This document shows, piece after piece, positions 29,563 through 39,562 of a stretch of 64,000 nucleotides of DNA (its first letter is position 1; every line of letters begins with the position of its first letter). Position numbers and translations under genes: made by a program. The stretch spans positions 13,245,420-13,309,419 of the forward strand of contig NC_065420.1 of NCBI RefSeq assembly GCF_024362695.1. Direction: 5' to 3'. This stretch comes from Pectinophora gossypiella (Eukaryota > Arthropoda > Insecta > Lepidoptera > Gelechiidae). The notes under the pieces are model-generated. The model searched no databases. It worked only from the letters and a program-made list of their open reading frames with translations, and had not been told where the DNA came from.

Positions 29563-29774
29563 AAAACAGTCCAAAACGTAAAAAGATCCGTGCTTCGGAA
29601 TGCACGTTAAGCCGTTGGTCCCGGTTATTACTTACTGATGTAAGTACGTAGTCGTTACATGAGTCATGTCAGGGGCCTCTGGCGGCTCAGTAATAATCCT
29701 GACATCAGGGTTGATGAGGTTGGTAATTCACCTCACAATTCACACAATAAAAGAAGAAGGTCTTCTTCTTGTGG
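29563..29774 (+). mobile_element. SINE-C 3' part inside LINE tail
   Basis: It contains the core (CGTGCTTCGGAATGCACGTT), GTAAGTACGTAGTCGTTACA and the SINE-C end, with no tRNA-like head. GGTGG on both sides could be a short TSD. Confidence 0.6.
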
Positions 29775-29799
29775 TGGAAAATTGATGTGAGTTTATGTA

Positions 29800-29960
29800 T
29801 GTATGTTAATATTTCTTCTTCTTTTTCTTGCTTCTTTTCCCCGGCTATACAGGTTGTGATAAGCTGCAGTAGTTTTAGGCGGATGAGACGTTCGTTATGT
29901 AAAATTGACGATTCAAAGTGTAACTATGTCAATTTTTGAATTTTGAATTTGAATTTTATT
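29800..29960 (+). repeat. Penelope-family untranslated region fragment
   Basis: CCCCGGCTATACAGGTTGTG, GCTGCAGTAGTTTTAGGCGG, GACGTTCGTTATGT and TTTGAATTT match 13940-14070 next to the Penelope-like frame. No coding part here. Confidence 0.45.
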
Positions 29961-30309
29961 AAGTGTGATTCCAATTTTGACTGTTGGTCTGAAGAGTGAG
30001 AAGAAGAAGACTGTTGGTGATAATATGTTCCTCTACCCAGTTCCGTCGGAAAAGAATTTACAGCCGTGAATTTATTACGCATTTGCGTCTGTTTTGACAA
30101 AATATTGCACCAGAGTCTGACCATCTGAATATTAAATTCATGTTCGGACACGTTTGGTTAGTGTCAGCGTCACACTAGATTTTGACACACAGTAGAGTTG
30201 AAATCGTGTAAATAAAGTCAGAATTTCGTGTTAATAACTACTGGGAACTACGGAAATTTCAATCCTTTTATTTAAAATGTATTTAATATTTATTTTTGTT
30301 TAGTACTTT

Positions 30310-30475
30310 TAAGCATCACGCCTGAACTCCCGAAGGGGTAGGCAGAGGTGTATAGTATAGACATTTTTGCCAACTATGTTAAAGTCCCATGTATAATTCA
30401 AATCAAACTCGTAAAGTCGAATTCAATGGTAGAACCCTAGCCGAGATTCGAAATAGGGACATCACGAATTACGGA
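30310..30475 (+). repeat. SINE-like repeat P
   Basis: GCATCACGCCTGAACTCCCG, AGGGGTAGGCAGAGGTGTAT and GTTAAAGTCCCATGTATAA are a block that recurs inverted at 40795-40840. It looks like a further SINE family. Assignment is tentative. Confidence 0.4.
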
Positions 30476-30503
30476 TAAAAATATTGTAAAGACAAGAGAC
30501 AGA

Positions 30504-30504
30504 A

Positions 30505-30543
<39 letters not shown>
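30504..30543. repeat. (AG)n microsatellite
   Basis: Uninterrupted AG dinucleotides. Confidence 0.95.
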
Positions 30544-30546
<3 letters not shown>

Positions 30547-30717
30547 CTCCTAGTATGAAGATTCCGAAAGTAAAATTGAAGTGTATCCTATAAAATACCG
30601 ATAGACGAGCTATCCTTCGTCTGTAGTATAGTCTTTGAACTTTAGGGTTTTACTTTTTGACCGCAAAAAAAAACATTTCAACAAAAAACATTTAATTTTC
30701 ACACAACCGATAATGAA

Positions 30718-30800
30718 AATAAAACTGCCTGTTTCTCCCGTCAGGTGTCGCTACTGTTGAGTGTTCTTAAATTTTGTCAGTTCCCCATACTATTTGGGTA
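30718..30800 (+). mobile_element. Solo arm of TIR family Q
   Basis: AAAACTGCCTGTTTCTCCCG, TCAGGTGTCGCTACTGTTGA and ATTTTGTCAGTTCCCCATAC match the left arm of the elements at 31664 and 43067. Confidence 0.55.
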
Positions 30801-31021
30801 AAAAATAATTTCAACAAACTCTGACGAGTTCGACACTCGTCACCCGACACGTTAGGTGGTATGTCCCAATCGTTTGACGTACAACCCGCGGGGGTATGTA
30901 TTTTTAGGGATCCGTTGAAGTTGAAACATCTACGTTAAGCATTCGTAGTTGACAGTACTTATCTGTTCTATTTGTGATTTTAAAGCATTGCTTTGGAAGG
31001 GATGGAATCGAGCACGACTAG

Positions 31022-31182
31022 GGAGGTTAAAATGGCCACATCGAAGCAATTCATCTAAGAAAGCAATATTGCTATTTGACATTTGTTTGCATTGCGCACT
31101 TACTTTTATATGCGCAAATGTCAAATTGCAATATTGCTTTCTTAGATGAATTGCTTCGATGTGGTCATTTTAATCCCCCAGG
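31022..31182. mobile_element. Near-perfect long hairpin
   Basis: The left arm (TTAAAATGGCCACATCGAAG, CAATTCATCTAAGAAAGCAA, TATTGC, TTTGACATTTG) is repeated inverted at 31105-31180 with only a few mismatches; the loop is about 30 bases. The two overlapping opposite-strand frames here arise from the symmetry. It is either a small MITE or a hairpin capable of making double-stranded RNA. Confidence 0.75.
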
Positions 31183-31660
31183 ATTTCTTGGTGTATCTGA
31201 TAAAATATACGTCACGGCGCATCAGGAGCCACCAATTCGAGTAAGTTAAGTTTAAGTATATTTGATTTGATTTGATTTGAGTTCAGAATATTTCGCTACA
31301 TTCTCTCTTTATAAATTACTCCGTTGTCTAATTATACTTTTTGTTTCTTTACACAAGTAAATTATGACATTGATAAATGCATATCATATTGTTATTGAAC
31401 ATATAAGTAAGTAAGTAAGTAAAATGTTTATTTTTCATGAGAAATACAGAAAATATGGGTACAATAAAAACCCCACATAACCAATTCCTCGGTTTGTATT
31501 AATGTATTTGTACAATCTCTTGCTAGACTTGTATGATCTTTTGATGATAAGATGATAATCTTGATAAACTGATGTGGAGTCAAAATGAGAACAATATTGA
31601 TAGCGTAAAAAGTGCGTTTTATTGATTACTTTACTGGTGATATAAAGAAAAATATTAACA
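31183..31660. other. No gene; simple repeats
   Basis: (GATTT)n at about 31261-31280 and (AAGT)n at 31406-31420, the latter next to a probable reversed LINE 3' end. Confidence 0.4.
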
Positions 31661-31663
31661 AAA

Positions 31664-32262
31664 ACTGCCTATTTTTCGCATCAGGTGTCGCTACTGTTGA
31701 GTGTTTTAAAATTTTGACAGTCCCCCATTCTATTTGAGTAAACAAACATATTGTTTTGCTTATATTTTTACACTATAACCCGTTGCGCAGCGTTTAACTG
31801 CAAAATCATTCCTTAAATAATAATAATAATAAAATATTTATTTCAGATTCTGCATCCATATTATGTTAGTAAAACAATAGAGACTTACGAACTATGTTAG
31901 TATATTAAATGACATTACTTGGCCACACGGCGTATAGGTAACACGTGAGTCATAACCCAGTGTTTCCAGAATGGGCCATCCGTCCTCTCTGCTACGATTC
32001 TTAGAAGACCAGAAGTAAAAAGAAAGAACTTAAAGATCAGAAAGAAGAAACTTAGAAAAGCTTATTTTCAGTCAAAACTGCTTCTATCCAACTGATGTCT
32101 TTCTGTTTCGTAACTCATCCTTCAGACGGGATACACTCGATGGTGTTCCATATTTTATAGCATTTTATCACGAATTTTAGCTGTACAGTATGGAGAACTG
32201 TCAAAATTTAGGAAGACTCAACAGCGCTGCCGCCTACATTCGTGCTTCTAGTTTTATCCTCC
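31664..32262. mobile_element. TIR family Q, full copy
   Basis: The left arm (GGTGTCGCTACTGTTGAGTG, AATTTTGACAG, CCCATTCTA) is inverse to the right arm (ATGGAGAACTGTCAAAATTT, ACTCAACAGCGCTGCCGCC). Outer bases AAAACT are also inverse (AGTTTT). The arms are about 75 bp and the interior about 450 bp, with a reversed LINE tail inside (31820-31900). Another copy is at 43067. Confidence 0.7.
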
Positions 32263-32459
32263 TAGAAGAATTTATAAATAAATAAAATAAAATAAATGAA
32301 AATTGTTCATTTCAGAAATCCATAAGTCATTACATAATTCCATAGCTTTATCATTCATCATTCCACAGATAAATATATTTAAAATAATAATGATATGTTT
32401 CATTAAATAAAATCACATTAAATTTAGATATAGTTCATTATAGTACACTCAATAAGTTA
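32263..32459. other. LINE 3'-end-like AT-rich sequence
   Basis: AAATAAATAAAATAAAATAA then TTCATTTCAGAAATCCATAA suggests a reversed LINE tail. No coding sequence. Confidence 0.35.
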
Positions 32460-32620
32460 CGTAATAATAATAATATACTTTATTATAATTATTACTTAAT
32501 TAATTCACAAAAACATTTACAGGATAAACTTATTCTAAGGTGGGCAAAGGCGACCTTATCGCTAAGAGCGATCTCTTCCAGACAACCTTCGGCAAAGGAT
32601 ATGGTACATTTGTACAGCTG
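32460..32620 (-). repeat. LINE 3' end, family K
   Basis: In minus orientation: TTGTCTGGAAGAGATCGCTC, TTAGCGATAAGGTCGCCTTT, then a tail ending (ATTATT)n. This is the best preserved copy of the motif seen at 21, 35089 and 40628. Confidence 0.55.
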
Positions 32621-32666
32621 CAGTGTAGCGCGCAGATACGTAAAATGAAACAATAGACACATTTTA

Positions 32667-33112
32667 TATATGGGTCGTTCTTCTTTTTTATCGACAATAA
32701 AAAGACATTTTCTCGATTTATCGGATTTAACATCTTTAAAATTATAACGGCAATAAATATTTTAAAACATCATATAAAGATGTGTCTGTAGAGGACTATT
32801 TAGTGGTTCTCTTTATCTTGGTAACATACTTTTCTTTGCAGGCGCATTCCAAAAAATATTGTGACAGAGTGGCCCTTTTCATCGGAGACAGCATTTCAAT
32901 TTACCACTCTGTCACAGAATTTTGTGAAAAACGATCAAGCTACGTTAATAACTAATTGAGGAACCGATTAGTATTTTGCTTGTATTTTTAGTATAATAAG
33001 ATAACTATATTTTTGGACAATCAAAACATCAAATAAAATTCTAAAACATAACTTATCAGAAGCAGAACGAAGGACAGGTCATTGTCGATAAAAAAGAAGA
33101 ACGACCCATATA
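32667..33112. mobile_element. TIR element with 32-bp perfect ends
   Basis: 32667-32698 is the exact reverse complement of 33081-33112 (TATATGGGTCGTTCTTCTTT then TTTATCGACAAT). The interior also has GTGACAGAGTGG (32860-32871) inverse to CCACTCTGTCAC (about 32911-32922). TA at both borders allows a TA target. Length is about 446 bp, no frame. Confidence 0.65.
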
Positions 33113-33990
33113 CATATACAATCATATATTCTAAATATAATATACACATACTATAGATATATACATACAATGGTACATATAAGTAAAAATAAAATCCATA
33201 ATTCGTTGCAAGACGATGATTTAATAATTACCTAATTAATTATTGTCAGAAAAATATTTTATATAATGTTAATTAATATTATTTCGTTGGTGAGTAGAAA
33301 TGTTCTTCTTGTTTAAAAAGTATTATAAAATTAAGTACCAGTGTTAGTAGAGGTATCCAGTTTTAATTGAATGACTTTTATTTTGCTAAATAAATAGGTA
33401 ATATATGTGGGATAATGAAATAACTCGGATATTTTTTAAATGTCTTTACTCCTTTTTATACACACACACCTTATATTAAAACCGAAATCATCTCTCCCGA
33501 CCGACATCGCACCAAAGACCCCCCTTCCTTACTTTTTAAAACTGCCTTACGTCCCATTCATTAAACATCCTCCTTTCATACCATAAACAATCAAGTTCCC
33601 ATTCATTATCCTTCCATAGCATTCTGACTTTCCTAGATATAAATGAAATATTATCAAAAGTACACACTTAGTTTATCGTAAATTTCTAAGCGAGTTACGG
33701 AACCCCACGACATTTGCGTCAGAGGCAAACTTAGCAAGTCTTTTTATCATTCAAACTTTTTCGTTTGACGGTGTATTGTAATTTCCCTCGAGGCTGTAGG
33801 TTACGACATTCTGCTAAGAGACGTTTGATGTTAGTGGCATTGAGTGGCTGTGTTGTCTACTGCTGGCATGATCTCTAAGAAATGCATCCGTTATGCGACT
33901 GCGGCTAAGGAAAAAGGAGGGTTATGTGTTTGACCGCTATGTCTTGATTGTCTGGTTGTTATTTTCTAGTAAACTTCGAGCGTAGAATAA
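33113..33990. other. No gene seen
   Basis: AT-rich at first, then a mixed segment 33670-33930 without a recognisable frame; GAAAAAGGAGGGTTATGTGT near 33910 resembles LINE 3' UTRs (low confidence). Confidence 0.35.
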
Positions 33991-34007
33991 TACCACGTAT
34001 AGAACGG

Positions 34008-34272
34008 CGAGAACGCGCTCGGTCCGCGATTGTTGAAGTTAAGCAACTTTCGCAAAGCCCGGTCATAGGATGGGTGACCACAAAAAAAAAGTTTTCATCT
34101 CGAGCTCCGCCGTTCTTTGGAAGGCACGTTAAGCCGTTGGTCCCGGCTGCATTAGAAGTCGTTAATAACCATCAATCCGCACTGGGCCCGCGTGATAGTT
34201 TAAGGCCCGATCTCCATCCATAGGGAAGGCCCGTGCCTCAGCAGTGGGAACGTTAATGGGCTGATGATGATG
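34008..34272 (+). mobile_element. SINE-A, 5'-truncated, with short TSD
   Basis: ATAGAACGG at 33999-34007 and 34273-34281 brackets a SINE-A lacking its tRNA-like start; it begins at GCGAGAACGCGCTCGGTC. The 5S-like block, core, tail and (GAT)n are present. Confidence 0.75.
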
Positions 34273-34371
34273 ATAGAACGGTAACTCCGGGTGGACCCAG
34301 CACCAATTCATATGGGGCGCCGATATTACCCCGTCTGGGTTGCGCGATTTTTTTTTACATTATAAAACTTC

Positions 34372-34512
34372 TATTTCTCACTGGGGTAAGCAAAGACGAT
34401 GGAATTCCTTTTGATCCTGAAACACTCGCCTCCTCTACATTCAACAATCGTTTTATACACGCACGCCGGTTCAGAGTAGACCTTTTCTAAGATTCAAAGT
34501 TAGACTTAATTC
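34372..34512 (-). pseudogene. RTE-like LINE C-terminal tail
   Basis: In minus orientation, CGGCGTGCGTGTATAAAACG and GAGGCGAGTGTTTCAGGATC are diverged forms of CMKRLMNVEEAREVCQDR. 5'-truncated. Confidence 0.5.
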
Positions 34513-34997
34513 GATAAGATTCCAAATAAGATAAGGATCTAAGAAAGACGAATAAATAACACAAAAGCAGAATAGAATAGTATGCGTGACTTATAAAAGA
34601 AACAAACAAGCGTCTGATGACTTAGAAAAATTACTTCCTGAGGTTGCACTATTAGCCAGAGTAGTGTGAGCTTTGTAAAGTTTACTGAAACAGAATTTGT
34701 AACATTTACATTTAAAACCGAACAATTTCTAACTCTGCCCGTTTAGGTAAATGGAAAAGCGATTGTAGGATCAAGATTACGTTGTGGAGTAAGTTAGCTT
34801 GTTTGGACGCTTCTAAACAGGCGGATATTGGTTCTAAATTATTATTTTTTGCTTTTTTTTATTGTGCGTTTTGGTGTTAACTACAAGTTCAATACAAAGA
34901 TAACACATAAACTCACGTCTATATCGCAATTGGAGACAATAAACATAATATATTGTCAAAATATGTATATTATTTGTTTCCAAGAAGTAGTAGTATT
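34513..34997. other. No gene seen
   Basis: AT-rich unassigned sequence. Confidence 0.35.
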
Positions 34998-35369
34998 CAA
35001 TGTTTCGGATAGATGGCGTTCATCCTGGCTAGACATTCGGACTTAGGGTGGTATTAATAAACTAATCTAATTAATCTAATTTTCCTGTACCCAAAGGTTG
35101 CCTGGAAGCAATTGCTGTATGAGCAATAAGGCCGCCTGTTGTGCTTTTCTGTATATGTTGTCCTTATCTCTGTATTTTGTGTCCATTGTGCTCAATAAAA
35201 TATTTTATATATCTATCTAATCTCAGCTTCGAGACTGCCTTCAAGATCGTGTGAATGTGACAGTTGTTATATAAAAATAGGGACTTGAGTATGATCTTGA
35301 GGGCAGTCTCAGCTGAGATTAGTTTCTTAATACCCCCTTTAGAGTGCCATCTATCTGAAACATTGTGCA
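34998..35369. mobile_element. Palindromic MITE split by LINE tail
   Basis: The left arm (CAATGTTTCGGATAGATGGC, GGTATTAATAAACTAATCT) and right arm (inverse: CAATGTTTCAGATAGATGGC, GGTATTAAGAAACTAATCTC) are symmetrical once 35069-35223 is removed. The inner arms GAGACTGCCTTCAAGATC and GATCTTGAGGGCAGTCTC pair around a centre near 35270. It is a fully foldable element of about 215 bp. Confidence 0.65.
35069..35216 (+). mobile_element. LINE 3'-end fragment (family K) inside MITE
   Basis: CCAAAGGTTGCCTGGAAGCA, GAGCAATAAGGCCGCC and CTCAATAAAATATT form a LINE 3' UTR. CTAATCT at 35062-35068 and 35217-35223 fits a 7-bp TSD. Confidence 0.6.
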
Positions 35370-36027
35370 CCCTCTAATATTTGTTGGAAACGAATATTTG
35401 ACTATCTCTTTTTGATCGTGTTACTTTTATGCTGCACGTGTTATAAGTTTGAGGGAAGTAATGGTGAAGCAATTTTTGGTTACTACATCTACATCATGTT
35501 AACAGTGCTGGTGGCACGATAACTATCCTGTTAATTAATTTTATTTATTCAAAATTAAAAAAAAAATTCAAGAATATTTATTTTTCAAAATTGGCTAACA
35601 AAGTGAGTGCTTTTTGAACGTCAAAAAAATAGCTGTAAAACTACTACCACATCGGAAGACGTGGCCAGAAAACCTCTCAGCACAGGGCCCTAGTCCTACA
35701 GATTCATGTTTTCCTTTCTTTTCTTTTTTTTTTAAATCCAGTTTGTATTCCATAATTTATAGACTTAAATACAATGGTATTCCAATTACAGACAGTGGAA
35801 GGAAAGTGAAAAATAAAGAGTTTATGTGACTTATTACTTAAGTTTCAATTGTGAACACTGTTTGTTGACACTAATAAACAAAAAATCGACGCCAGGTGAC
35901 GCCAGGATGCTGACATCAGGATCGCCGATAAAGGTTAAATATTATCAAAAGCTGACTAGTGATAGTTACTAATAGGAAATCAATGATTGAGCACCATTTC
36001 AACTTTAAATATGGCGAATTACCGGCC
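35370..36027. other. No gene supported
   Basis: A 71-codon frame from 35614 has no domain. AT-rich throughout. Confidence 0.35.
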
Positions 36028-36040
36028 ATTTTGACGATCA

Positions 36041-36367
36041 TCATCATCATCATCATCATCATCACCAGCCCATTATCGTCTCCAGTGCTAGGGCACGGGC
36101 CTTCCCTATGGATGGATAGGGAGATCGGGCCTTAAACCACCCAGTGCGGATTGGTGGTTATTAACGACTGCTAATGCAGCCGGGACCAACGGCTTAACGT
36201 GCCTTCCGAAGCACGGAGGAGCTCGAGATGGAAACTTTTTTTTCCGGTCACCCATCCTATGACCGGCCTTTGCGAAAGTTGCTTACTTCAACAATCGCAA
36301 ACCGAGCGCGTTTACCGCTGCGCCACCGAGCTCCTAAAATTAACCTTTCTCTCTCTCTCCGCTCCTA
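36041..36367 (-). mobile_element. SINE-A, full length, with TSD
   Basis: A 13-bp direct repeat, ATTTTGACGATCA, lies at 36028-36040 and 36368-36380. In minus orientation the SINE starts GGAGCTCGGTGGCGCAGCGG and ends in (GAT)n. About 30 extra bases with a (GA)n run lie between the normal start and the right TSD; they may be transcribed leader or an older insertion. Confidence 0.82.
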
Positions 36368-36380
36368 ATTTTGACGATCA

Positions 36381-37085
36381 CCTGTTGTTTAAGGCCGTTC
36401 GTTCTGCTATACAGCGGAAAGCGGTTTATGTCCCTTATAAACCGCTCATTCTACGGCCCCCGCTTTAGACTATGCAAAGCAAGCATGATTTTATCTTGCA
36501 TTTATATGAACTGGCAACCAGCCCAAACTGCTGTAGGGCATTGCATAGTACTAGCCTAGTTTTAGCCTTAATGCCTTTTTTAAGCACTAAATTATAGACT
36601 GAGAATTATATATTAACCTCCTGGGGCCCAAAAATATGATTTGGGAATGAGATGATAGTTGGGAATTTATACAAAATCTGGCCTAATGGACTAAATAGAC
36701 AACTAAATGAATAAAAGTAATATATTTTTTCAAAATGTCATTTATATGAGACATCAGTTCCCTACACCAATTGTATTTTGTGTCATAATATTTATAAAAC
36801 CAACCTGGTAATAACCTAGATTTAGATTATTTAGTGCCTTATGCATTAAATTATAAACTGAGAATTATATATTAAATCTAAAAAATGGCTTTGTAGTAGA
36901 AAATAATGGTTGATAGATAACATATAAACAGCCTTTACACGTCGCAATGCTGGGCTTCTTTCTTTGGCATTCTTTATTATATATATAATAACATCAGGAA
37001 TGCAATAAATATCTTATCTTATATTATAGGCAGATGGCGCTGGCGTCGGCTTAATGACTATACATAAGTAGATGAAAAAAAAATT
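36381..37085. other. No gene; one pair of direct repeats
   Basis: 36553-36617 and 36819-36880 are related (CACTAAATTATAGACTGAGA versus CATTAAATTATAAACTGAGA, each followed by ATTATATATTAA). The 265-bp offset suggests a local duplication. Confidence 0.45.
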
Positions 37086-37089
37086 GCAT

Positions 37090-37180
37090 GGATAGAAGGA
37101 GGATCCGTTGGTGTAATGGTTAACACGCTCGTCCCAGCTTGACTAGAGCTACGGGTTCAAGTCCCGTCATTCAGATTTTT
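37090..37180 (+). mobile_element. tRNA-like SINE head, family R
   Basis: GTTGGTGTAATGGTTAACAC (box A) and ACGGGTTCAAGTCCCGTC (box B) are spaced as in a tRNA and followed by poly-T. The acceptor arms do not pair (GGATCCG versus ATTCAGA), so it is not a working tRNA gene. A related head is at 59318-59425. Confidence 0.5.
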
Positions 37181-37209
37181 TTTTTAAATAATTTTCTCTT
37201 TGTGATATA

Positions 37210-37432
37210 TTAATTTGAAAATAAATCCTAAAATCATTGGTTTAGGCCCGTACTGGGATCGAACTTGTATATCACCCACATTTCCGGGAAACCCTGGTGT
37301 TCCTGTATTAGGCTGGTTTTCCCTTCGCGAGTTCGAAGGTCAGACAAGCAGTCGCTTCTATAAAAAACCGGACCTGTCAAATGTTCAGGTTAGGTAAGCG
37401 GACTCTGTGAAAAAAGGGATAGCGATCAAGCT
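37210..37432 (+). mobile_element. SINE-D, head lost
   Basis: It begins at AAAATCATTGGTTTAGGCCC and has CCGGACCTGTCAAATGTTCA and GTAAGCGGACTCTGTGAAAA. One inner segment runs in an unusual order (GGTTTAGGCCC on this strand normally belongs to the opposite direction), suggesting a fused or rearranged copy. Confidence 0.55.
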
Positions 37433-38010
37433 CCGTATTTTTGTAAAGTTTGGGAACTTAGGGTTTGTATAGTTAGAGCGTATAGAATTATAAGCTTGGC
37501 TCTACATGAGATCTGATAACTGTTTAACATTGCGATCGACATCATTTCGTCTTGGCATAATTTTACATGAAAATGTTTTTATTGGGATAGTATTATATTA
37601 CTTCACTTACTTGCTAAAATACGATAAATTCTTCAAGCATGGTAAATACATCAAAGAAAACAATTAATTTAACAATTTCCTCACGTCGTTGACTTCAATT
37701 GTTGTTGGGAATTGTATCCCACACCAATTTGGAAGAACAAATAGAAGGGAATGGGACCTTTGGGGTCCTTTAATAATGTGCCAATTATTCAAATCAAGGG
37801 ACCCTTATTATTTTTCTGTCAGAAATGTTGCTTCGGACGAAGTTATAAGTAGGTTAGGTGGTAAGTCTTACAGGGACAACTACGCTAGCGCCTTTTTGAA
37901 ATTCACATTCTGATGTGACCGTCTTCAACAAAACCTCGGTTTGTTTCAATTAATTTATTCAAGGTAGAAATTAGAATAATTTAGACTGAAGTTACTAATT
38001 TTCTAGTAGA
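37433..38010. other. Unassigned, contains a short Yip-like peptide
   Basis: A frame from 37689 contains REWDLWGPLIMC, which resembles the WDLWGPL motif of YIPF6-type Golgi membrane proteins (from memory). The surrounding residues do not match, there are no clear splice sites, and no other exon was found. At most it is an exon relic. Confidence 0.2.
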
Positions 38011-38011
38011 A

Positions 38012-38272
38012 GTAAGGGAAAAGAGGCAAATATTGAGAATTATTGAGGACAGAAGAGGCAGGATTATTGGACACTTAATAAGACACGACGAATTTATTTA
38101 AAACGTCATAGAAGGGAAGCTGCAAGGAAAGAGAAGAAGGGGAAGACCAAGAAGAGCTTACATAGAACAGATTAAAGAGAAGGAGAACGTCGTGTCTTAT
38201 AAGGAAGTGAAGGAATTGGTGTTTGATAGACAAGAACGGAGAATGCTACACCGACAAGAGCGTGGCTCTTAA
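38012..38272 (+). pseudogene. RTE-like LINE C-terminus, one stop
   Basis: The frame contains RIIEDRRGRIIGHLIRHDEF, one in-frame TAA, then NVIEGKLQGKRRRGRPRRAY, IEQIKEK, SYKEVKEL and RQERRMLHRQERGS-stop. The basic GKRRRGRPR block and the LHRQERGS end are typical of a lepidopteran RTE-type element distinct from the one at 55663. Short 3' pieces of it are at 1612, 29206 and 53005. RT is missing. Confidence 0.8.
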
Positions 38273-38912
38273 ATTAGTGATGAGAAACTGAAAGCACCTT
38301 TTTTATCTGGTTTGAAACAAGCGTGTGTTGCGTGGTTTTGTTTACAAAAATCAAATCCGAATGCGTTTTTTCAAAATGGCGCTACGTGATTTTCATAACG
38401 CTTTAAGGCGAAAATTTAAAGTAAATTATATTTTATTTTTATAAATGATTTATTTATTTATTTATTTTCTTATAAAAACAATGTTACAAACACTGGAATA
38501 CAGACATCGGTAAACCCGCAAAAGTTAGTCTCGATGCCTGCTCCTCGCACTACGTCACAATGGTTGTCTTATATTTAATAAAAATTACAACCTATACCTG
38601 TAGGTAGGTACTCTGTCTACCAATATACCACAAACACACAAAACACTAAACACTAAATAAACACACACACAACACACTAAATAGTACAACACACACTACT
38701 ACTATTACTAGTACTATTTAGTACTATTATTTAGTACTTAGTACTATTTAGTGTAACACTAAATAGTATGTAGTATTATAATGTAATCTATGCTAACAGG
38801 TAGGTAGTTCTAAACAAGTCACAGTCCGCCGGCAGCTGATGGTCGGTTCTTATCACTGTTACACACCCCACTCCACGCGCTGCTTAAACGTTCCAACCAG
38901 TATTAAGGTTCG
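38273..38912. other. Low-complexity and LINE-tail debris
   Basis: (TTTA)n at 38448-38465 begins a reversed LINE 3' end (TAAACCCGCAAAAGTTAGTC). 38620-38770 is ACAC- and TAGTACTATT-rich with inverted symmetry. No gene. Confidence 0.4.
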
Positions 38913-38914
38913 CA

Positions 38915-39035
38915 TTTGACCACAATCTCACCAGATGGTAAGTGACGATGTGGTCTTTTGTGGATCACGCTTACCTAGCAAATGAATATTCGCTCTAGCT
39001 TTGAAGACTCCCAGACTATAATGAGTTGGAAAAAC
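38915..39035 (-). pseudogene. LINE C-terminal end, family S
   Basis: The minus strand reads PTHYSLGVFKARANIHLLGK followed by RDPQKTT. The same tail reads FPTRYNLGVFKAKVNRHLLG at 63490 and a weaker form at 44690. It is the extreme C-terminus of a non-LTR retrotransposon by its association with LINE 3' UTR sequence (GAGATTGTGGTC). Confidence 0.55.
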
Positions 39036-39049
39036 AGACGATGCCAAAC

Positions 39050-39562
39050 AGTTCCATCCAAAGATAAACGTTTAGTGCGGAATGGTGGCCGTCGGAAAAT
39101 GTTGGACTTGGTCTTTCTGCAAAAAAATGTTACAGGATCTGTAAAGTGCCCAAATTTGCTGAGCAAGGTTAATTTTAGCGTACCGAAAAGAAATGTTAGG
39201 TCTTGTACTGCAAAAAAGTTGTTCTCGCTTCCTAGATGTCGAATCTTAAACAACACTATTCGTTGGTTCGGTTGTTTACTACTTACGAATTGTATGCAGA
39301 TAAAATAGATATCTTCTTCACATCTGTTCCTCGAATCAAAAAGACTGTTTTATCTATAACAGATACTTTTTAATCATTGAAGTTGTTACTTTTACTAGCT
39401 CTAATTTAATTTTGTAATTAAGTACCTAAAGTATTAGTGCATGTTGTGTCCACCTGTAAGTGGCGAGGCGCTTAGTTTTTTATATGTATTAACTGCAAAC
39501 TCATGTATCAGTGTACTTGCCGTTGGTTGACCAAATAAATAAATAAAATAAAATAAAATATC
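39050..39562 (+). pseudogene. CR1/Jockey-like LINE post-RT tail and 3' UTR
   Basis: The frame reads GGRRKMLDLVFLQKNVTGSV, CPNLLSKVNFSVPKRNVRSC, LFSLPRCRILNNTIRWFG. After a frameshift it reads DIFFTSVPRIKKTVLSITDT with a stop near 39330. LDLVFLxK..NG..CP.LLS....VPRR..R and the final F-xx-S-xxx-(F/I)K are well known in the region after the RT of CR1/Jockey-type LINEs. The 3' UTR ends AAATAAATAAATAAAATAAA. The 5' part is lost. Confidence 0.72.

Noticed and set aside
29924..30151. 75-codon minus-strand frame as a host exon
   Set aside because: Composition is somewhat protein-like, but there are no splice sites or domain, and it overlaps a Penelope-family UTR repeat.
30930..31149. Overlapping 64- and 66-codon frames on both strands
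   Set aside because: They are generated by the near-perfect hairpin at 31022-31182.
37098..37172. Functional tRNA gene
   Set aside because: A and B boxes are present, but the acceptor and anticodon stems do not pair and there is no CCA-compatible end. It is a SINE-type head.
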